Of a stretch of DNA of 64,000 bases, positions 21,442 to 32,658 are shown in pieces. The stretch is from Diadema setosum. Its lineage: Eukaryota > Echinodermata > Echinoidea > Diadematoida > Diadematidae. The position numbers and the translations under genes are program-made. Below the pieces are notes generated by a model. That model was not told where the DNA came from, searched no databases, and saw nothing but the letters and a program-made list of their open reading frames with translations. The stretch covers positions 8,956,336 through 9,020,335 of the forward strand of contig NC_092690.1 in assembly GCF_964275005.1 (NCBI RefSeq), given 5' to 3'. Positions within the stretch are counted from its first letter, which is position 1. Each line of letters starts with the position of its first letter.

Positions 21442-22285
21442 GCAGGTGGACCTGTACATTCAAACTACATTTCAAGATAACTCTCTGAATATCATATTAC
21501 AAGAAAATGTTAGACTGATATTTCAAACTAAGATCTCACAAAAGTCTGTTAATCTTTGTTTTCCCGAAAAATGGTGTTACTTATTACTGAATAATAACAC
21601 TGATAAAATACATGTACAAGATAGCGGCATGCGGATGGAACATATTGAAGTTTGAACTACATCCTACATTTTATGCATCGATCTCCATGATTTATATAAA
21701 ATCTTGTTTGAATCCTGGTTGATAGGCTTTAATTACCATCAGTATTGCATTTTCCCCTTAGGACTCACTGGACCTCAAGATATGGTAACTAGAACTTTTA
21801 CTTGTAATACACTTAATGAAAACATTGCATACTCTATGCACTTTGCTACTTCATAGTAACAATTATGGATATCTCCAGGCCAGGCCTGCTCCAGTCTCCA
21901 GAGTCCAGTGAAAGTTTGTAAAACAGACAGTGATGACCGATGTCATTCTCAAGTTGATTCCACCTGGCGTAATGCTGCTAAGCACTAGCTGTAGCAGTTG
22001 GGTTGAATTGCTAAAATACCTCTTCCAGTTCAGTCAATGTTATGCACTTACATGTAATTACTCAAAATCCACATACCACCATTACCAAGATTTCTGTTTA
22101 TCATTTAAAAAATGCTGTATTGTCTCCTTTCAGGATATGTTTGTCATGATGCACTCAGCACTGTGGTAATAGTATGATCATGAAATTAACTCAAGAGTGC
22201 CATGAGGTACTAAGTATCCCATAAAAGCTGAACTTCAGGCTCGTGTAATGAATCTCATTTGCTTTGCACCAACATCTTTTAGGAG
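21442..22285. other. Stretch with no feature seen
   Basis: Apart from short unrecognised open frames I see nothing between the hAT relic and the Harbinger relic. Confidence 0.4.
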
Positions 22286-22289
22286 ATAG

Positions 22290-22985
22290 TGGGTATACGT
22301 CTTGATGCTGTTTGGTTACGCCATTTCTACGGCCATGTACTCTTGCCGAGGAACACTTTAACAGGGCTCATAAACTCACTTGAAGTATGGTGGAAAGAGA
22401 GGAATCGGCCAGCTCAAAAGGAGGTTCAACTGCTTATTCATGGAGAGCTGAGAGCAACCCCTTTGAAAGCCAGTCGGATCATCGGATGCTGTTGCATCAA
22501 CATGGTGTGTGTGGCCAAGCTTACCGGCAACAAATTGTTATCAATCACTTCACGCAGTATGTTTTTTTTTTCTTCTTCTTCTTCCTAAACGTAAGCAAGA
22601 CTGCCTAACACTAAACCATGCCATTTTCTTTGTTGTTTGATTTTGCTATGCTGAAAGGGGAAAGGTGGATCAAAGGTGAATTAAACCAAACTCCAAACGA
22701 TGCAGAGAGGCGACAAAACATGGATAGTTTCTTTGGTGTCACACATTTTCCTGGGATCATTGGACTTACAGAGAGCAGTCATGTGAAAATACAAGGACCA
22801 AGAGAAAACAAGAATCAATTCGTGAATAGAAAAAAGATTTCACAGTATGAGTGTTCAGATAGTAATGGATGCGAGTTACAGGATCATCCACATGAATGCC
22901 CAGTGGCCTGGTAGCGTGCATGACTCACACATTTTGAGAGAGAGAGTGGACTTGGTGATATCCTCAACAAAGAAGAGGGACTAGG
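22290..22985 (+). pseudogene. PIF/Harbinger transposase remnant (HARBI1-like)
   Basis: An early block reads RNRPAQKEVQLLI, as in the helical region ahead of the nuclease. The main block (22700-22910) reads FPGIIGLTESSHVKIQGP and then ENKNQFVNRK; in active family members this is FPGVIGxIDGTHV, so the first catalytic Asp is lost (LTESSH). A different frame then gives QWPGSVHDSHILRER, matching WPGSVHDSRIF with the second catalytic Asp. Frameshifts and lost residues mark it as a pseudogene. Confidence 0.75.
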
Positions 22986-23004
22986 AGCCGCATAAAATTA
23001 ACTG

Positions 23005-23195
23005 AAGAGCGCCAAGAGGTATCAAGTAAGCAACAAATTGTTAAAAATCACTTCACGCGGTATTTTTTTTTTCCTTCCCAAACGTAAGCAAGATTGCTTA
23101 ACACTAAATCATGCCATTTTTTTTTTTTTTTGGTTGATTGTTTTTTTTCTTTTTTTTTGCTATGCTGAAAGGGGGAAGGTGGATCCCCCCCCCTC
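23005..23195 (+). repeat. Partial tandem duplication of the Harbinger relic
   Basis: The sequence from CAACAAATTGTTA through CACTTCACGCGGTAT, ACGTAAGCAAGATTGC and CATGCCATTTT to GCTATGCTGAAAGGGG repeats 22525-22670 with expanded T runs. A block like 22190-22212 (AAGAGTGCCATGAGGTA) also recurs near 23003. It ends in long C runs at 23186-23206. Confidence 0.7.
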
Positions 23196-23209
23196 CCCCC
23201 CCCCCCTGG

Positions 23210-24225
23210 CCTTTTAGGGTAAAGTTGTAATAGTTTTGTTATATTTTATGGCTGAAATACACGTAGGAGAGCAATTTAATGGATAATAAATATACTGATA
23301 GAAAAACATCAAAAATGGCTTAAATTTCATTTATCAATAAATCAAGACATGCTCGTGTAAATAGTGTCCACAAATATATTCAAATGCACTTTCCACTGAT
23401 ATTACTTCGGTATCATAAATGATCAAAGATGTGATTAAAGATATCGTTAAGGATTATCATCTCATTTTATTGCATGAAACTACCGTAGGGTGCCTATACT
23501 TTCACTGGCATTGCAATGTGATGTGTACAAATGATTGCCACAAATAAACTAAAATTCTTGAATGATCTCTTCTTGTTTAAAAAAAGATTTTTTTTTTCAT
23601 TAACACAAAACTATACAATCATTCAAGCATGACTGCTAAACATACTGTTAACTTGTGTACAATCTTTTAGCTTTTGTATTACTAATTTGAAAATATAGCT
23701 TCATTGCAAATTTAGACACTCGTGGAAAAAGAAAGTGCACTTAGAATTACAGACTTAGAAACAAATATCATTAGCTTGAATGGATATTTACAAAATTCAT
23801 ACGTGATTATTTCAGAACACATGAAAAGCAGAACATTGACTACACTGACCATTTCATATATTTTCAGTCCTCACGTAAAATCAGGGCAGTTATACGCAAT
23901 GAGGCATAGGGCTACGTGAAACTTATGTTTGATTATTATGCAAAAAATATACCGACCATCGTGACAGCAATTTGGCCTAGGTATTTGTAATATACTTACT
24001 ATACTTACTAAACATGAAAAACTGAGCTAGGCTCTGCTTTATAAAGGATATGTCTCCTTGATTTAGTGGCGAACCCTCTATTTTGACAGAGTTTTCTAAC
24101 TTGTTATTCATTTATTGTACTTGCTGTATATATAAAAAAAGGTTTGACTTCATTAAAAAATTTGGATCCCCGTTGTGTATCTCTTTTCTATGACCTGTTT
24201 ATCATTTTGCACATAAAGGTAATCA
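23210..24225. other. AT-rich stretch with no feature seen
   Basis: No exon, RNA gene or repeat boundary was recognised here. Confidence 0.4.
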
Positions 24226-24227
24226 GA

Positions 24228-24673
24228 ATGCCTCGGAATGTGTATCACCACTACTCTCAGCAGCAGGTCGACAATACAGTAGAGAGTGAGTGAGGGTTGA
24301 CAAGGTGTCAATCAGGAGGGCTGCAGAGGTGTACGGCATTCCAAAGTCAACTCTTACTGACAAAGTAAGGACACTGCCTTTAATTCCTATTTTAACAACA
24401 AACTAATACGTAAGAAACACTGCCTTTCATTCCTATTATGTAAGAAAGTTGCTCATCCAACCCCCTCCCACCCTCCCCCACCCCTCCTGCATCATTATTT
24501 CTTCTCCTTACCTGTATCTCCTCAGATGTCTGGATTGAAAACGCCACTCAAGAGTCAGCATGGACCTACATTGTAGTCCATATTTGACTGTGGCTGAGGA
24601 AGTCAGACTAGCGACATGGCCGGCAAGTATGGCTAGAATCGGATTTGGGATCAAAAGATCAGAGCTTCGGCAG
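24228..24673 (+). pseudogene. Tigger-like transposase, psq helix-turn-helix and linker exons
   Basis: Exon 1 opens MPRNVYHHYSQQQ and, after a frame change, gives SIRRAAEVYGIPKSTLTDK, a textbook psq/pogo DNA-binding helix-turn-helix, then a GTAAGG donor at 24365. Exon 2 follows CTCAG at 24525 and reads MSGLKTPLKSQHGP, then with a frame change YLTVAEEVRLATWPASMARIG, ending in CAG|GTAAGC at 24673. Both belong to the N-terminus of pogo/Tigger/jerky-type transposases, which bind the transposon ends. It is not functional as read. Confidence 0.7.
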
Positions 24674-24689
24674 GTAAGCCGACATCACA

Positions 24690-24880
24690 ATGGATTTATA
24701 ACTTTGATGATTATAATGATAATGATATCATCTATGATAATGAAATTGACAACAGCAGTATTGATGACAATGACAACTGTTATTATAATGATGGGGATAT
24801 GAAAATGATGACGTTGAAAAGGACAAAACATCCAGTGGTATCGATGATGGCGACGATGATGTTAAACTGATGGTGAAAGT
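24690..24880. repeat. Degenerate GAT/AAT-rich low-complexity tract
   Basis: Imperfect repeats of ATGAT, GATGA and GACAA fill this stretch inside the Tigger intron. It is not coding. Confidence 0.6.
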
Positions 24881-25298
24881 GATGACAACGATGATATAAT
24901 CTTACATTGTATGTTTCTTACTGCTCCTTCATATATATTTCAACTATTATTATAGTATATTAATGTGATGTTGGTCGGCAAAGCATGAAACCAATACCAA
25001 ACTTCATGAAACATCAGGTATGAAGAATCCAAGAAGATGTAGTCATTAATGAAGTCATTGGCATTCACATATATTCTTTGTATGTGGTAAATGCTTGTTT
25101 AATTATATGTAACTGGACCCCATGGAAGACCAGTGGTGCTATGGCAGCACCACTGAATATGGGCAATCCAGCTGTTTTAAACTGTCATTTTTTAGATGTT
25201 TTAAATGGAAATAAATCCCTACCTACCTACACCTACCACTCTGGATCTACAATCACGCCCCCCCCCCCCCCCCCTTCTTCGTTGTCCAATTCAATATA

Positions 25299-25348
25299 GA
25301 CTGTCTGGAAGATTGTTCTGGAAGATAACCAGGAAACTCCGTTTAAGG
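25299..25348 (+). pseudogene. Tigger-like transposase, short third exon
   Basis: TVWKIVLEDNQETPFK is followed by a GTGTCA donor. In the family this block directly precedes the DGxPGxxW motif, here found at 29706 in the next exon (DGMPGNKWLTGFMRRHP). A C run with an acceptor-like context lies just upstream. The exon match is short, so it rests mainly on order and spacing within the family. Confidence 0.5.
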
Positions 25349-25399
25349 TGTCACCATGCAGTTTACAGCAAAATAATCATTTTTGTGCATTTTCTTCTA

Positions 25400-26520
25400 T
25401 TTGGTGTATTTTAGCTTGTTGAAGTTGTTTTATATTTATTATGTGTACAATGACAAATGTATTAGTGAGCATGAAATCCGACACCCAATATTCTTCATTA
25501 CCATATAAAGGAATACATAAGAAATACTTTATTAAAGCCTCTCTCATCAACCACTCATCCAATCATGTTACAATTTGGTGTCAAGATAGCTCATGTATAT
25601 TAGACATGATTGAATGTTTTGGTTTTTGTGTTTTTAATTTCTTTTTTTTTGTATGATTTTTTTTTAAACCAATCACATTCAAGCTCACCTAATTATGTAT
25701 TCATTTGTTAATTAAGAAGAAATTACACACCCAGGAGATATAATTTTTCATTCAAACAACAGCTTACACATCAACAAAACATCACTTCAAGTTTGGGCTT
25801 AATCTATGCTTTCATTCTCACAAAATCTTTCACTGAAATATATCACCTCACATGAAATCACACTTCTGCTAAAACAAAGGAAATAAAAAGCTGTGCAATT
25901 TGCATTACCTCATCAATGCACACACACACATGCCAACACCTGGATAATGCAAAAAAAAAAGGCATAAATGCATTTTCTGATTGTGATACATATATTTACA
26001 GATAATATCAAATATTTACAATGTCAGATATAAAATTGGAATTGGAAATTAATTCATTAATATATAATTAAAAACTACAAAAACTACAATAAGGGTTGAA
26101 GGACCCAGCCACCAGCATTGTCTGCGTGCGTAGCTGGGCCTTCCTGCTACAGTATGTATAACTACATAGCTGCTGGGGTTGTGGGGATGTGGCAGTGTTA
26201 TGCTGGTCCCTGAAAGACAAGGGTAGTGTTAAGTAATGGAAGACAAAGGAATGAATTAATTGAACAATAGAATTAAAATAATAGAACTTTCTATAAATCA
26301 ATATATACATATACACACAGGAAAATAAACAATTTTTTTTTTTTTTTGCATGGCAACTGCAAATACGAATCAATCTTGTCTTGCTACTCTCAGTCTAATT
26401 CAAGAAATTAGAGAGATTAAAGACAAGTATGACAACTTTTCAATAATCTAACATTGTTCATAAACATCCTTCATAAATTACAAGTACAATTATATCAAAA
26501 TGTATAAATAATGAATTAAA
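25400..26520. other. Intron/flank between Tigger exon 3 and the Mutator-like gene
   Basis: This AT-rich stretch must hold one end of the Mutator-like element, but I could not find long terminal inverted repeats or a 9 bp target duplication by eye. No exon is seen. Confidence 0.3.
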
Positions 26521-26596
26521 GCGCGCAATGAGATGTCCATATCAGTGCAGGCAAAATATTGACCTGCAATCAAATGTGCATACTGAAATGGACTCT

Positions 26597-29267
26597 CTAT
26601 GAGAAGGCACCCATCGAATACACCCCACCCTCCCTCTCTTCATCCTCCTCATCCCTAGCCTTCCTAGCCTTCCTAAGTGCTTCCCTCCTTTTCTTTTCCT
26701 CTTCCCTAGCCCGTTTTTTAGCCCTTTTTTTCCTAAGATTATCCCTTCTTTGCGAAACTTCTGTGGCATGAGCTCCCAAACTGAGATTGAGTCTGTGGAA
26801 GACTCTCTCACGACTGGTTTGCGCGCCACAGTTGAACGCAAGGACTGCAAGATCTACTGCAGTGCGAACAACACGTGGGCCTCGCCACAGGTGTTTTGGA
26901 CACCGTTTCCAGATGAGAGCATGAAAGCTCTCATTCTGGTTCTGGGTCATGCCTGGGAGGCATCTCTCGAGGAGATCGGGCTTACTCAATCGTGAGAATG
27001 TTGGCAGGAGAAGGTCCAGAAACACGGGGTCTAAGTGATTCTCATTGTCCTTCTCTTTGCCTGATTTCTTGTACTCACACCATGTGTTCTCGCCATCGGG
27101 ACAATATTGATGACGTACATCAGGATCAGGCAGTTTGACTGAATGATACAAGATGGCCAATATTGCCCTTCGCATCTTCTCTACTGCCCTATCCCTAGCC
27201 TCCTCACTATCTAAAGCCCCCTTGTCTGCATGTTTGCGTATTGTACTTCTATATAATTTACATAGCCTACCAATTGATCCCGTGTCTGATGTCCCCCTTA
27301 GCCTACCCTTTGCACGCCCTACCCCCTTCCCATCTGCTAATTTGCCTTTATTTTGTTTCCTTACAGTGTCCAGTGCCTTGTACATTCTCTTACCTACATG
27401 CCCTACACAGTCTACCTTACGAACCTCATGACCCTCCCCATAAACATCCCTAACAGCATTGAATGAACTACTATCCCCATCACACAACATATACCTATAC
27501 CTTATCTTATGCTTACTAACTGACCTTTTCCACATTGTTACTGCCGCATCTACTTCCATTTTACCACTACTCCCCTTATGATTACGGAAACACCTATCCT
27601 CATGCCCAGCCCACCATGTTTTGTATTTATCTTTCGTCTTATCCCACCCCTTCCTAACTTCACACTCCTTACAAACCTTTGACAAAACTTCCCTATCTAT
27701 TACCTCCCCAGTATCTAGTGAAATTACTGCCCCCACCCCGTGATTCGATACGTGCCCTCTCCTGTGCCACGTTCCATCGTAAGACACTGCCACATCCACC
27801 ACATCATCGGCTGTCAGCCCGGGGTTGCCCTCCCTAGCCTTCTCCCTCAGTCGCTCAGCAGCCTCAGACATTTGGTCCTCGCAGGTCTGTGATAGGGAAA
27901 ATGAAAACAGTAAAAATACAATTTATCATACAGATAGATGTTTTCACATGACAAGAGAAAAATGTGACAAATAATGAAAAAATGAGAAAAAATACAATTT
28001 ATCCCTTTCAGTAAATAAGTCAACTAATCGATACTAATAATATGAGTTAAACTATTTCAAAGTTAACTTGTGTACATGTTATCAATTTCAATATCAATTA
28101 CTGCCAAAATTATAATTCACAACACTTCAAACAAACCTCATGTATGGATGTTGACAGAGAGGTCACATGTCGCATGTAGCTCCTACAGGTGACAGGTGGT
28201 GGTGTGCCCAGCAGAGCCGTCATGTCTTCCAGGCCAGCCCTTGCCAGTCCCACTTCCATGCCAGCCAGCGTTGCCCTCTTGTTGATCTCGGCAGACTTTC
28301 CTGCTCCCTCACATGCATTGGGTGAAGAGCAGAATTGGTGCTCCTCACCACAAACAGAGCATTGTAGGATGAGGGAGCAGTTCAGGCCATCACGCTGGCT
28401 GCCATCCTCGAGCGGAATGAGGTGTCCTGAAAATAAGAGAATATTTTGTTACCCTCTATACAATACAAATGATGGCTGATCAATTTATGCAAGGGAACAC
28501 TGAACTATGTGACAGAATTATCAGTTGTTCCATCTATTGACCAGTAAATAACATTCATAATCTTTTTTCTAATACACTAACTTAGAATTTATAATGTACA
28601 ATACCTATAATATAGTGGTACACCAACATGTCAACTCGCGACATGTTTCGTGGTCACACAATCCAACTTCAGTCTTCACCATATTCATCTGTGAAATGCT
28701 ACTTGACACTAGGACACTCAAAGGTGGAATTCAACACTATAACACTCTCATTCTAAGTCAAAAACACTCATAATTATTACCTGCCTCCTATCATTCTTGT
28801 ATGCTTTCAAATTCAAGATGAACTTACAAGTACTTACAGTTAGAATCTAGAGCCTTCTCTACATCTGTCACATATCACTTTCCCATAGAGAAGCCAGTCT
28901 AAATAAAACAACCATTCATCTCAATCTACTGTAAATATAAATAAGAATATACATCATTACTTGTATAAAAGTGTCATTTCACAAAGATCTCACCTCCATT
29001 GCAAACATGTGCTGCCTGAAGAGCATCCTTCAGCTGCTGGCCACTTATGAGGTAAAACCCATCCAATTCCCGACGCGAATTGCTATGGGTGGGACTACAG
29101 GCACTTGTATGTGGCAGTGCTGGCTTGTTGGCCTCCAGTTTCCTTTCGGAGGCTGTTGGAGCTCCTTCTTCTTTCTCCTCCTCAAGCTTCCTTTTTTTCA
29201 CCTCATAGGAGGGCACTCCGTGGAAACCTTTGCGTTTTTTGACATATCCCTGCCGTTTTCGGGGCAT
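26597..29267 (-). CDS. Mutator-like (MuDR superfamily) transposase, three exons, apparently complete
   Basis: Exon 1 (29267-28994) starts MPRKRQGYVKKRKGF and ends G|GTGAGA. Exon 2 (28426-28137) follows TTTTCAG, carries CSVCGEEHQFC and NKRATLAGMEVGLARAGLE, and ends GAG|GTTTGT. Exon 3 (27886-26597) follows CTATCACAG and runs to the stop. The joined frame is 1854 bp, 617 aa, with no interruption. The DDE residues expected for this transposase domain are present: Asp in VSYDGTWHRRGH (~225), Asp in LCDGDSSSF (~324-326) and Glu in NQNESFH (~507), with a DCVGHVGKRM helix between. A Cys/His cluster (KVCKEC, HEDRCFRNH) follows the first Asp. The C-terminus is strongly basic. It probably catalyses cut-and-paste transposition in the nucleus. 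It lies antisense within an intron of the Tigger relic. Weak point: the GTTTGT donor. Confidence 0.85.
28137..28426 (-). other. Exon 2 of the Mutator-like transposase
   Basis: 96 full codons. It contains a CxxC plus Cys-rich motif (LQCSVCGEEHQFC) that may bind zinc, and the EINKRATLAGMEVGLA and PPPVTCRSY blocks that open the Mutator transposase domain. Confidence 0.75.
28994..29267 (-). other. Exon 1 of the Mutator-like transposase (start region)
   Basis: It encodes a Lys/Arg-rich N-terminus (MPRKRQGYVKKRK) suited to nuclear import or DNA contact and ends at HVCNG plus one base before GTGAGA. The start was chosen because it is the first ATG after in-frame stops and the basic opening is typical of this family. 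Confidence 0.7.
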
Positions 29268-29705
29268 TTTGCTACAGAAAGTGCGTGTACTGGTGCTACT
29301 GTTTACACAGGCTGAGTAGGGCTAGAACCATGTGTGACCTCTCTTCTGTGTCAGGGTCTGACACTAGAGGGCAGCATGCCACATTTAAGATCATGGGCTC
29401 ATTTTGCTGAGCTCACTGTGCCCTTCAAAATGATGCCTCATTTCATTATTTTTTTTCAAAAAATGGTGATTTTTTGGTATGTTGAAAAATGATAAATTAT
29501 TTGCTGGAAAATAGCATGCAAGGTCATTAAATACCTATGTAATTATGCAATTTGAACTTGATTTTGAGGCATTTATTGTTGAGATACAACAATACAATTA
29601 CAGATATTCATTTTTTAAATATCCATGAATCAAATGGACTTAAAATAAAAAAATCAAAATTTTTCAAGTATTTTGACCATTTATTGTGCATTTCCCCCCT
29701 TAAAG

Positions 29706-30500
29706 ATGGGATGCCGGGAAATAAATGGCTCACAGGTTTCATGAGAAGACATCCAGAGCTGTCAGAGAGGAAGTCAGAGCTCCTCGGCGGAGAGAGGGCA
29801 ATCGTCACCTCTGAAAAGATTGACAAGTTGCATCTACACTGACCTTCACGTATACCTAGAGCAAGAAGGACACCTATCAACCTTGTCATTCCCAGATTGC
29901 ATCTTCAACCATGATGAAACAGGATTTGCTTTGTGCGGAAGGATGTGCCGTGTGCTTGCTAGTAAAGGCAGCCACACTCAGTGAGTGCTGTTGGCTCCAG
30001 CGACAAGAAACAAGTAAGAGTTCTTGCAACCATCTCGGCATCTGGTAACATTCTGCCCCCAACTATTGTTCTCGCAGGGAAGCGGTTTAGTAAGAACCCC
30101 CTGCAAGATGGACCAAAGGGAGCCTTCCTCGGGCGGAGCAAAAACGGCTGGATGAACAGCGAAGTTTTCTACAAATACATGGCAAACAAGTTTCCTCCCA
30201 TGGCTGGCTAAGCATAATATCCCAAAACCTGTGTTGCTGTTGGCTGATGGGCACAGAAGCCATGTTGCCTACCACATGGGGCAGCTGTGCAACGAAGCTG
30301 AAGTTGAGTTCTTCCCCTTGCCGTCACATGCATCGCATGTCTTTCAACCATGCGATGTCTCATTCTTCAAGCCGCTGAAGTCAGCATGGGCACGAGCTGA
30401 GCGGCAAGTGGTGTCAAGAGCACGAAGGATCTAGTGTCACAAAGTACACATTCGCGAATGCCATCCGCGGCCCAAGGGAGGAAGTCACGAAAAGGAAGGA
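29706..30500 (+). pseudogene. Tigger-like transposase, DDE domain
   Basis: After an acceptor at 29704-29705 the sequence reads GNKWLTGFMRRHPELSERK, then DCIFNHDETGFALCG (first Asp), VSAVGSSDKKQVRVLATISA, GKRFSKNPLQDGPKGAFLGR, LLLADGHRSHVAYHMG (second Asp), ASHVFQPCDVSFFKPLKSAW (third Asp) and SVTKYTFANAI. This is the whole DDE_1 catalytic domain with all three acids, but it needs several frame changes to read, so it is a pseudogene. The family cuts and pastes at TA. Confidence 0.8.
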
Positions 30501-30730
30501 CATGGTTAAAGAAAGTGTCAGTCTGTTTAAAAACTTTGCAAGCCTGGGAGAAGAAAGAGAGAGGTGCTCTCGCATTCGAGTCAGTTACAGTAGTGTAACA
30601 CCCCCCCCCCCTTCTACCATCCATCCAGCCCTGACTAATCACTAACAGTGGGAGATCATGAGCTGAGAACATTTGTCCCGAGTTTGAGAGTGCCTTCATT
30701 CGCGTTCCTGGGAGGAAGTCACGAAAAGGA
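30475..30730 (+). repeat. Retroelement leader fragment (copy 2) between 23 bp direct repeats
   Basis: The sequence GGGAGGAAGTCACGAAAAGG(AAG) occurs at about 30476-30498 and again at about 30709-30731. Between the copies lies a fragment matching the leader repeat at 14494-14700 (TTTAAAAACTTTGCAAGCCT, CACCATCCATCCAG... as separate blocks). The insert interrupts the C-terminal part of the Tigger transposase. A 23 bp flanking duplication is too long for a usual LTR integration, so a template switch or repair event is likelier. Confidence 0.6.
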
Positions 30731-31382
30731 AGAGCAAGAAGGTAAGAAAGGCTTTCAGGGCAACAGGTTTCTTCCTGTTCTCCAGAGAATTCGCAAGGGA
30801 GAAGCTCATCTTATCGCCAGTACTTGACGGTGAGTCTGGTTATGTTGGAAGAGCATCAAATGCTCCCCCCCCCAAGTCCCTGCCCCTACCCCCACCCCCG
30901 CCCCCACCACAGGGCCCGACTCATCAGGTAACGCTTGCCCTTCGACCTCAAGAAATCAGGGAACCTCCCTCACACTAGACAAGCACCTGAGGTACCCAGT
31001 CATTGATAGGCTGAAGCAAGGAAAGAAGACGGGAGGACGGGAGGATCTCCAGAAATACATTAGCAGCGACGCCTACCTCTAGTAGGCGTCGGAGAAGTGG
31101 GAGGCTAAGGAAAGAGTAGAAAGGAAGAGAAAGCGGACTGAGGAGTGGGAGGCGAAGGCAGCGGCAAAGGAGGGAGGTAAAAGAAAGGAAAAGAAGAAGA
31201 ACATCGAAGAAATCGATGAAAATGTGTGCCCAGAATGTGCCGTCTAGTAAGTTGACGACTCTGAAGAGTGGGTAGGTTGTTCCAACTGTGAAAGGTGGTT
31301 TCACGTCATGTGCTGTGGCATCCTCGAAGGAATGACAGATGAAGAAATAGAGGCGATCAACTTCAAGTGTCACTATTGTTGA
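30715..31382 (+). pseudogene. Tigger-like transposase, C-terminal region with PHD finger
   Basis: The frame resumes VTKRKSKKVRKAFRATGFF and, past a proline/C-rich patch (30866-30910), a Lys/Glu-rich coiled segment (about 31085-31200) leads to a PHD finger. NVCPECAV, then EEWVGCSNCERWFHVMCCG and NFKCHYC supply the C4HC3 ligands. The stop is at 31380-31382. Such zinc fingers close many invertebrate pogo-like transposases. In-frame stops between the first and second Cys pairs show decay. Confidence 0.65.
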
Positions 31383-32100
31383 CTTTCTGGGTGGCGCTAC
31401 GTAAAACACCTTCATGTGTGCCGAATGAATGCTCTTTAAATCATTAATGATTTTCAAAGCTGTGCAACTTTTTTATTTCTTTTTAAGTGCTTGTGCTAAA
31501 AATGTATTAGGGGGTGTACAGCAAATATGTAGATAAAATTGGAGGTTTTTCTGCTATGTAGTCTTCATTACTATGACCATTTTCTTATAAACAGCCAGTC
31601 TTCAGAAAAAAAAAAATAGTTTTGAGTGGTTGTCCAGTTACCACCATATCACACCAGTCATGCAATTTTCCCCCTGAAAGCTCAGTGCAGCCTTCTCAGT
31701 AGCTTCTTCTTTATTCTTTTTCAATAGTATTTCAATTATGTAGAAGGCTTGAGTTCTAATATCATTTGTTTGATTCTCTAAATCATTTATCATTTTTCAG
31801 AAGACGAATGATTTTCTGTTTAATTTTACTTTCATATTATACTTGTAGATGTCTTAGTCTACATCTTAATAGCAAATGAAATTGTTTTTATTCTTAGCTG
31901 ACACCACCACACAACTACTTTTAATCTCACCCTATACGTATCCATGTTGGCTTTAGAAGACATTATATAAATACTTGATGTTCTGACGCCCCCTTGAAAA
32001 CTCAAGAAATCCTGGGATTCCAGCTGTCAATCAGCGTGACACAGCTGTCAATCATATGATGTAACAAAAGGAACAAGGAAAAGTAGAAATTACGCGGTGC
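31383..32100. other. Stretch with no gene; short direct repeat CAGCTGTCAATCA
   Basis: AT-rich sequence follows the Tigger stop. CAGCTGTCAATCA occurs at 32020-32032 and again at 32043-32055. No coding content is seen. Confidence 0.4.
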
Positions 32101-32106
32101 GTAAAA

Positions 32107-32537
32107 TATGTCCCCGCCGGAAGTAGCATTTAGTAGCAAAATGTACAATATTGGTAAAAAATCAAGGTCAAAGGTCAAAGAAGTCAAAGGTCAAAATTCT
32201 GTGTAGAAGTTTTAAAGCCCTCACCTAGTGCCATCACATAAAGCAAACGGAATCGAAATCGGGTTAGAAATGGCGAAGGAGTAGCATTTTGAAGCAAAAT
32301 GTACAATATAGGTCAAAGTCAAGGTCAAAGGTCACAACTGAAATTCTGTGTAGAAGTTTCAAAGCTCCCATGTAGTGCTATCATATAAAGCAAACAGAAT
32401 CAAAATTGGCTCATAAATGACAGAGAAGTAGCAAATTGAACATTTTGATCACACACGGACGCACAGACGGACGGACACACACACGTACGGAGCCCGTTTC
32501 ATAGTCCCCTGCTCGAACTCGTTCAGCGGGGACAATA
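32107..32537. mobile_element. Second clamp-ended element with tandem AGGTCA units
   Basis: The ends carry TGTCCCCGC (32109-32117) and the complement GCGGGGACA (32526-32534). Two tandem units of about 157 bp each carry GTAGCATTT, AAATGTACAATAT, GGTCAAAGGTCA-type direct repeats, TTCTGTGTAGAAGTTT and ATAAAGCAAAC. A GGAC(G)/CACA microsatellite (~32456-32490) stands before the right end. It shares no obvious sequence with the 7301-8611 element apart from this architecture. Confidence 0.65.
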
Positions 32538-32658
32538 AAGCCGCTACAGCATGCTCTGCCCGTAAACAATCAATGCTGTACACATTTTGGCTGTATGCTT
32601 TGCTTTCAGCTGTATGTTACAGAGCTGTGTTTACGCATATTTTTCTACGTGAACATCG

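Larger units (their letters stand above)
24228..31382 (+). mobile_element. Tigger/pogo-like DNA transposon gene, interrupted in an intron
   Basis: Exon-like pieces in order encode a psq-type helix-turn-helix (24228-24364), a CENPB-like linker (24526-24673), a short exon (about 25299-25348), the DDE domain (29706-30436) and a C-terminal PHD finger (to 31382). Most joins use sensible splice sites. The gap between 25348 and 29706 holds an independent Mutator-like gene on the opposite strand, so this is a transposon within a transposon. A second insertion, of a retroelement leader fragment, lies at about 30500-30712. Terminal inverted repeats of the Tigger element were not identified. Confidence 0.65.
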
